Positions 58,929 through 64,000 of a stretch of 64,000 nt of DNA are shown here, in pieces. Each line of letters begins with the position of its first letter. Position 1 is the stretch's first letter. Source of the DNA: Adiantum capillus-veneris (Eukaryota; Streptophyta; Polypodiopsida; Polypodiales; Pteridaceae); assembly GCA_014529385.2 (NCBI GenBank), contig CM043963.1, positions 108,972,912-109,036,911 on the forward strand, written 5' to 3'. A model generated the notes under the pieces. That model ran no database searches. It had not been told where the DNA came from and was given only the letters and a program-made list of their open reading frames with translations. Position numbers and translations under genes: made by a program.

Positions 58929-59891
58929 CTACCCTACACCTAACTGCTTGCGAAAATGCGCAAAGCTCTCTGAGGGAAGTCCTTTTGTAAGTAGATCAGC
59001 AGGATTTTCTGTGGTGTGAACTTTGACAAGCTCAAGTTGCTTATCCTCGAGCATTTCCCTGATGAAATGATACTTCACATCCACATGCTTTGTCTTTGAG
59101 TGATAAACTGGATTGCGAGCCAATTGTATAGCACTTTGACTATCACAATATAACACAGGCATCTCTTCTTTGATTCCCAAATCTGTTACTAGTCGATTAA
59201 GCCAAATTGATTCTTTGCATGCCTCTGATGCTGCAACATATTCAGCCTCTGTAGTAGACTGAGTAACACAATCTTGTAATCTAGAACGCCATGATACTGC
59301 TCCACCAGCCAATGTAAAGACATACCCTGACGTAGACCTTAGATTGTCTATGTCACCTGCATAATCTAAGTCTGTAAAACCCTTTACACTTAGCTCCTGA
59401 CTCCCATAGCATATACGCATACTCTTTGTAGCTTTCAGGTATCTTAATATTCCTTTCACTGCCTCCCAATGTTTCTTGCCTGGGTTTGACATGTATCGAC
59501 TTACTACTCCCACTACAAATGCAATGTCTGGGCGAGTAGCAATCATTGCATACATCAAACTACCCACTGCAGACGCATATGGAATCTTATCCATTTCAGC
59601 CTGTTCTTCCTCAGACACAGGACAATCTTGTTTGCTAAGTTTCACATATGGTGGCAATGGAACACTCAGTGCCTTTCCCTTCTCCATATTGAAACGTTGC
59701 AAAACCTTGTCAATATACTCTGTTTGAGATAACCAAATCAACTTCTTTGATCTGTCTCTCTCAATGCGCATACCAAGTATATGACTTGCCTCACCCATGT
59801 CTTTCATGTCAAACGATTTTGCCATCTTTGACTTCAAAGCTGAAATTTCTTCCAAGTGCTTGCCAGCAATCAACATGTCATCCACATACAA
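58929..59891 (-). CDS. Element F RT C-terminus and RNase H
   Basis: 320 codons starting at YVDDM, the RT catalytic box. RNase H motifs follow: GFTDLDYAGD, TTEAEYVAASEA, DSQSAIQLARN. The tail is KQLGVG. It is separated from the upstream RT part by one TGA (about 59904), which replaces a Trp codon of E. Confidence 0.85.
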   Translation of the reverse strand: MYVDDMLIAGKHLEEISALKSKMAKSFDMKDMGEASHILGMRIERDRSKKLIWLSQTEYIDKVLQRFNMEKGKALSVPLPPYVKLSKQDCPVSEEEQAEMDKIPYASAVGSLMYAMIATRPDIAFVVGVVSRYMSNPGKKHWEAVKGILRYLKATKSMRICYGSQELSVKGFTDLDYAGDIDNLRSTSGYVFTLAGGAVSWRSRLQDCVTQSTTEAEYVAASEACKESIWLNRLVTDLGIKEEMPVLYCDSQSAIQLARNPVYHSKTKHVDVKYHFIREMLEDKQLELVKVHTTENPADLLTKGLPSESFAHFRKQLGVG

Positions 59892-59903
59892 AATAAGGAT
59901 CAG

Positions 59904-60164
59904 TCAACTGCCATCCTTAGCCTTCTTTGTATATAGACAGTGATCAAACTCACTACGTTTGTAGCCTTGAGAAAGCATAAACTTGTGGAATTTATGGTAC
60001 CATGCCCTCGGTGATTGTTTTAAGCCATAAAGACTCTTTAACAACTGGCATACCCAATCTTCCTTGCCTTTCTCAACAAACCCTTTTGGCTGCTGCATGT
60101 AAATTTCCACATCTAAATCACCATGCAAGAACACCGTCTTGACATCCATTTGGTGCAACACCAA
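59904..60164 (-). pseudogene. Element F RT middle segment between two stops
   Basis: HQMDVKTVFLHGDLDVEIYM to KKAKDGS, in frame with both neighbours. Bounded by TAG at 60180-60182 (Leu TTG in E) and TGA at 59904-59906 (Trp TGG in E). Confidence 0.85.
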
Positions 60165-60179
60165 ATCTAATATGGCAAC

Positions 60180-62909
60180 CTATGCAAGAAAGCATCTCAA
60201 TGTAGTCATCTTGACCACCGGAGAGAAGACTTCATCAAAGTCAATTCCATGTTCTTGCTTAAAGCCCTTGGCAACAAGCCTTGCTTTGTACTTTGGCTGA
60301 CTATCATGAGCGGTGATCTTATACCTGTAAACCCATTTACAGGGTAGAGCCTTTTTGCCCAGTGGTAATTTAACTAGCTTCCATGTCTTGTTTTTATGCA
60401 GAGCTGTCATCTCTGACTGCATGGCCAATTGCCAATTCCCGGAGTCCTTCATTTGCATTGCTTCCTTGTAACATGAAGGCTCATTGCAATCAGTCAACAT
60501 GACATAGTTCATAGATGGAACAAACCTATCAGGAGGTCGCGTGACACGTCCAGATCTACGCACAATAGGTGGCTCAGGCTCAGCCACAACCTGTGGTTCC
60601 ACTCTATCCTGTCCTTGCTCCTCTTGAGCCCTGACATTTTGTCTTGCACGTGCAGGTCCATCTTCTTGGAAGACAACTCTTCTAATCTCCTCAACCCTCT
60701 CTGGTTTAGAATGATATTTGGATTCATTAAAGTGAACATCATTGCTGCGGACAACCTTTCTGGATTCGGCATCCGAAAGTCTGTACCCCATCTCACCAGA
60801 ATTATCATAGCCTAGAAAGATGCACTTTCTACTCTTTGGCTCAAGTTTGTTCCTAAATTCCTTTGGAACGTGAGTATATGCCTCATAGCCAAAGACTCTG
60901 AGATGCTTGTATGAGGGCATTTTGCCTGACCATACCATCTCTGGCACTGAATCCTTTTGCAAAACCTTGCTAGGAGATCTATTTACAAGATGAACAGCTG
61001 TTGATACAGCTTCAGCCCAAAACCCATTTGGCAGCTGTGCATTAGACAACATACTTCTGACGTTCTCTTGTATGGTCCTATTCATCCTCTCAGCAACACC
61101 ATTTTGAGGAGGATTGTAAGGAGCAGTAAGTTCACGTTTTATACCTTTCGACTCACAAAAGTCCTGAAAGGCCTTTGAAACATACTCTCCACCATTGTGA
61201 GTGCGTAAACATTTAAGCTTCTTGCCACTCTGATTCTCCACAAGTGTCACAAACGTTTTGAAAACACTAAACGCTTCATCCTTGTGCTTGAGAAAGTAAA
61301 CCCATACTTTCCTCGAGTAATCATCTATAAATGTCATAAAGTAAGAAGCTCCCCCTAGAGATAGGTTAGGCATAGGTCCACACAAATCACTATGAACAAG
61401 TGCCAACTGTGTATCTCTTCTAGTGCTTCTATGCTTATGTGGCTGTTGTGTTTGCTTACCATACAGACAATGTTCACAGAATTCAAAATCATTAAATGAA
61501 AAGCCAGGCAAATAACCAGAACGAGACAAGATTTCTATTCCCTTCTTGGACATATGTCCTAACCGGCTATGCCACAAAGAAACGTTCGGCTGCTCGGTTA
61601 CATTGATTACATTTTTAGAGACATTTGATACATAAATCATGTAATGTCCTCCAGACTTTACTCCATGTGCTACTGTCATAGAACCCTTGGATATCTTCCA
61701 CATGTTCTGTCCAAAAGTGGTGACGTAGCCAGCATCATCAAGTAAACCTGTGCTGATCAAGATCTTTGTAATTGCGGGAACATGTCTCACATTCTTCAGC
61801 GTGAAAGAAGAGCCATTCTGAAACTTCAATTGAACATCTCCAACACCTAAGATCTCACATGTCTGCCCATTGCCTAGCCGAACATGATCTTTAGTGGTCA
61901 CATAAGAGGTAAACCACTCCTTGTTTGGAGACACATGAAGTGATGCCCCTGAGTCTATAATCCAGTCACTCAATGCATTTCCATCAGATGCTGTAAGAAG
62001 AGCTGAGTCCATTGTATTCTTCAAGAAGTAGATGTCTCCTGACACTAGACTGTCATCCTCTGCAACAGTGTTTGTCACATTTATTTCTTGAATCTTTACT
62101 AAGGACTTGTTCTTCTCACCATGGTCTTCAGCTTTCTCTTTGCCTTTTTCTGCTTTCCATTCTCTGCAGTCTCTTTTCATGTGACCCTTCTTGCCACAAT
62201 GGTAGCATTCTATGTCACTCTTGCCTTTAGCACTGCGGGACTTGCTACGAGACTGATTCCTCTTTCCACCTTTGTACTTTTCTTTGGTCCTTCCCCTGAC
62301 AACTAAGGCTGTTCCTTTGCCTTTGTCCATTGTCTTTCTATTGGTTTCTTCAGTAAGCAGACTTCCTTCTACACCTGCTATGTTCAAACCATCTGGAGGT
62401 GCAGAATTACTCAAATCTATGCGAAAAGTGTCCCAACTTTCCGGCAATGTGATCAACAGGAACATAGCTCTAATAGGTTTATCAAACTTGACACCTTGAG
62501 TTGACAACTGACTATAGATTGTGTTGAATTCATTCAGATGGTTGGACATAGGTGTCCCTTCTTTCATCTTCAAGTCAACAAGCTTCTTAAGCCAGTATAC
62601 CTGTGAAGCTGCACTCTGCTTCTCATAAAGATCACTCAGCTTTAACCATGCTTGATAAGCCAACATCTCGTCTGCTACATTGAAGTAAACTCTTTCTACC
62701 AAAGTCAGCATAATGGTAGAAAGTGCCAATTCATCCATTTCGCTCCATTCATCTTCGTCCATATCTTCTGGTTTTATCCCCTTGAGCTTTATAGGTTTTA
62801 TCTGCTTCTTTTGTACCAACACGTGCCAAAACTGCTTCTTCCACAATGGGAAATTGGTTCCATCCAGCTTCTTGATATTGTAAAGAGCAGTGTCCTGTGA
62901 TCCAGCCAT
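60180..62909 (-). CDS. Element F Gag-protease-integrase-RT N-terminus
   Basis: 909 open codons. Gag (1-200), knuckle [14 protein letters not shown] (235-248), protease [11 protein letters not shown] (DSG at 319-321), integrase HHCC ([15 protein letters not shown]), then core [17 protein letters not shown] and [11 protein letters not shown], and RT fingers. The second catalytic Asp of integrase is His here (CAC, 61197-61199; GAC in E), so integration activity is expected to be lost. The frame stays open across all five domains, making F the best preserved copia copy here. Confidence 0.9.
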   Translation of the reverse strand: MAGSQDTALYNIKKLDGTNFPLWKKQFWHVLVQKKQIKPIKLKGIKPEDMDEDEWSEMDELALSTIMLTLVERVYFNVADEMLAYQAWLKLSDLYEKQSAASQVYWLKKLVDLKMKEGTPMSNHLNEFNTIYSQLSTQGVKFDKPIRAMFLLITLPESWDTFRIDLSNSAPPDGLNIAGVEGSLLTEETNRKTMDKGKGTALVVRGRTKEKYKGGKRNQSRSKSRSAKGKSDIECYHCGKKGHMKRDCREWKAEKGKEKAEDHGEKNKSLVKIQEINVTNTVAEDDSLVSGDIYFLKNTMDSALLTASDGNALSDWIIDSGASLHVSPNKEWFTSYVTTKDHVRLGNGQTCEILGVGDVQLKFQNGSSFTLKNVRHVPAITKILISTGLLDDAGYVTTFGQNMWKISKGSMTVAHGVKSGGHYMIYVSNVSKNVINVTEQPNVSLWHSRLGHMSKKGIEILSRSGYLPGFSFNDFEFCEHCLYGKQTQQPHKHRSTRRDTQLALVHSDLCGPMPNLSLGGASYFMTFIDDYSRKVWVYFLKHKDEAFSVFKTFVTLVENQSGKKLKCLRTHNGGEYVSKAFQDFCESKGIKRELTAPYNPPQNGVAERMNRTIQENVRSMLSNAQLPNGFWAEAVSTAVHLVNRSPSKVLQKDSVPEMVWSGKMPSYKHLRVFGYEAYTHVPKEFRNKLEPKSRKCIFLGYDNSGEMGYRLSDAESRKVVRSNDVHFNESKYHSKPERVEEIRRVVFQEDGPARARQNVRAQEEQGQDRVEPQVVAEPEPPIVRRSGRVTRPPDRFVPSMNYVMLTDCNEPSCYKEAMQMKDSGNWQLAMQSEMTALHKNKTWKLVKLPLGKKALPCKWVYRYKITAHDSQPKYKARLVAKGFKQEHGIDFDEVFSPVVKMTTLRCFLA

Positions 62910-64000
62910 AGCTATGCTTCACAGTAGTGTACTTTCCTGGGAAAAATTCGGCAGAGTTTCCCCTGTAAACTGACCTCTGAACCAATATCAACTTGTCAAA
63001 TGAACCAAGAAAGCTTCAGATTCTGCAAAAATTTTGGCAGAGTCTCCTTTGTAAAATGGCTCTGGTGTACTAAAAAACAGACCAAAAAACAGTTCAAAAA
63101 ACAATGTCTCTCTGACACTGTAAGCTGTGGGTAAACCTGTCCTGCACCTGTATTGTCTCTGATTGTCCTGTCACTGTCCTGTAAGAATAGACTGCGACAA
63201 TGCCTCAACGGCAGTAAAGCAAAGATGCAATCCCAACTGTCTAACTCATAGTCAATACATCCTAGCTGCCTATCTAAGGGTGCTCGAGGGATCGCTCCAA
63301 GACCTGTATCACCAAAAGGATGTCAACATTCGAGAATCCCCCAGCTCAATAAAACCTCACTCGACCCTCAACAAAGGCTGCAGTAAATCTGACAGTACAT
63401 AGACTTCCCACAAAGTCATACATCCACAAATTTCCCACTGTATACTGTAACCGCTACGGCGGTTGTTTGCTGCGTGACTCACATCCAGCAAACCCTCAAC
63501 AGACATACATCATCTCTGACAATTCATCCCATGTGGAAGTACCTGCAATGTCAGGATGAAATCTGGAATATCAAGCAGCAAACACAAGCTACCTGATGAA
63601 CTAGTGGATGTCGCCTATAGTCTGTGTGTAGATGCGCCCGTGTCGTATGTGACACGCCTCCAAGAACTGTGAGCCGTCCTTCGATGTGTAGACAACCACA
63701 AATCAACACTCTGGGAGTGTCGATATCCTCAGCACCTGCAGTTGTAGGCCGAAAAGCCCAAATTTGCAGAGTCGGATCTGCACCCGTTGAGACCACGTAG
63801 TCAAAAATGGCCTTCGCAGACCTTTGTCGAAGCCGAACGGTGGCCGAGATGACCTCAGAATGAGATTCTGACAACACCAAGTCCTTCGGGCTTTCCCACG
63901 AGATTAGGGGCCGTGTCTTCGTCTGTCGAATTTCACTCCAATCTGAGCTGGTGACTCTAGCCTCCTGCAGTGCTGCCCCGAGCCTCGATCTGAGCTCTGA
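62910..64000 (-). other. Element F leader and partial PBS
   Basis: Homologous to E's leader (47803-48822). PBS bases TCAGAGC occupy about 63994-64000. No conserved ORF. Confidence 0.8.

Larger units (their letters stand above)
58648..64000 (-). mobile_element. Element F: Ty1/copia element, 5' LTR outside window
   Basis: Same family as E. 3' LTR, pol, gag and leader are all present. The last bases of the window read TCAGAGCTC on the minus strand, the end of an iMet PBS, so the 5' LTR begins a few bases beyond 64000. It is inserted in a D-family LTR. Confidence 0.88.

Overview
This window looks like a repeat-choked stretch of a land-plant nuclear genome. It holds only one gene I would call a working host gene: an intronless-looking RRM protein with a mitochondrial-type presequence at 34.7-35.2 kb, minus strand. 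Almost everything else is LTR retrotransposon, solo LTR, MITE or long (CT)n/(GT)n/(GA)n microsatellite. The species cannot be read from the sequence. The retroelement proteins remind me of those common in ferns and other seed-free plants, but that is a weak impression.

Region 1 (1-22.3 kb) is a cluster of decayed Ty3/gypsy elements of one lineage. Element A (minus, 1-5.5 kb) and element C (minus, 15.0-22.3 kb) share one layout: PBS, long leader carrying ~285-bp tandem repeats with a palindrome in each unit, an extra N-terminal ORF beginning MNLR, gag, zinc knuckles, then protease. Element B (plus, 8.95-14.97 kb) is a close relative of C lying tail to tail with it, and carries protease, RT, RNase H and an integrase with two H2C2 zinc modules. 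B's gag N-terminus is replaced by an unrelated coiled-coil frame (6.74-8.95 kb). B and C share three premature TAA codons. A further integrase fragment lies at 6.3-6.7 kb.

Region 2 (22.9-31 kb) has a minus-strand LTR with its polypurine tract, then a non-coding LTR element G (LTRs 23378-24238 and 30019-30958, ~94% alike by eye, about 5.8 kb internal with no pol domain), so probably a LARD-type non-autonomous element. Region 3 (31-37.4 kb) is the host island: a copia gag scrap, the RRM gene with a telo-box leader, a Harbinger-type MITE with TTA duplications just upstream, a 0.5-kb inverted-repeat element, a minisatellite and a tRNA-derived SINE head.

Region 4 (37.45-53.23 kb) is a clean nesting series. 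A solo LTR with a perfect GAATT duplication was split first by element D, a recent chromodomain Ty3 element of the same LTR family (37708-46630, 1.6-kb LTRs, iMet PBS), and separately by copia element E (47803-53084), which lost its 5' LTR. Region 5 (53.2-57.7 kb) is microsatellite-rich with a few exon-like minus-strand segments. Region 6 (57.7-64 kb) is a fourth D-family LTR invaded by copia element F, near-intact except for two nonsense codons and a lost integrase aspartate; it runs off the right edge inside its PBS.
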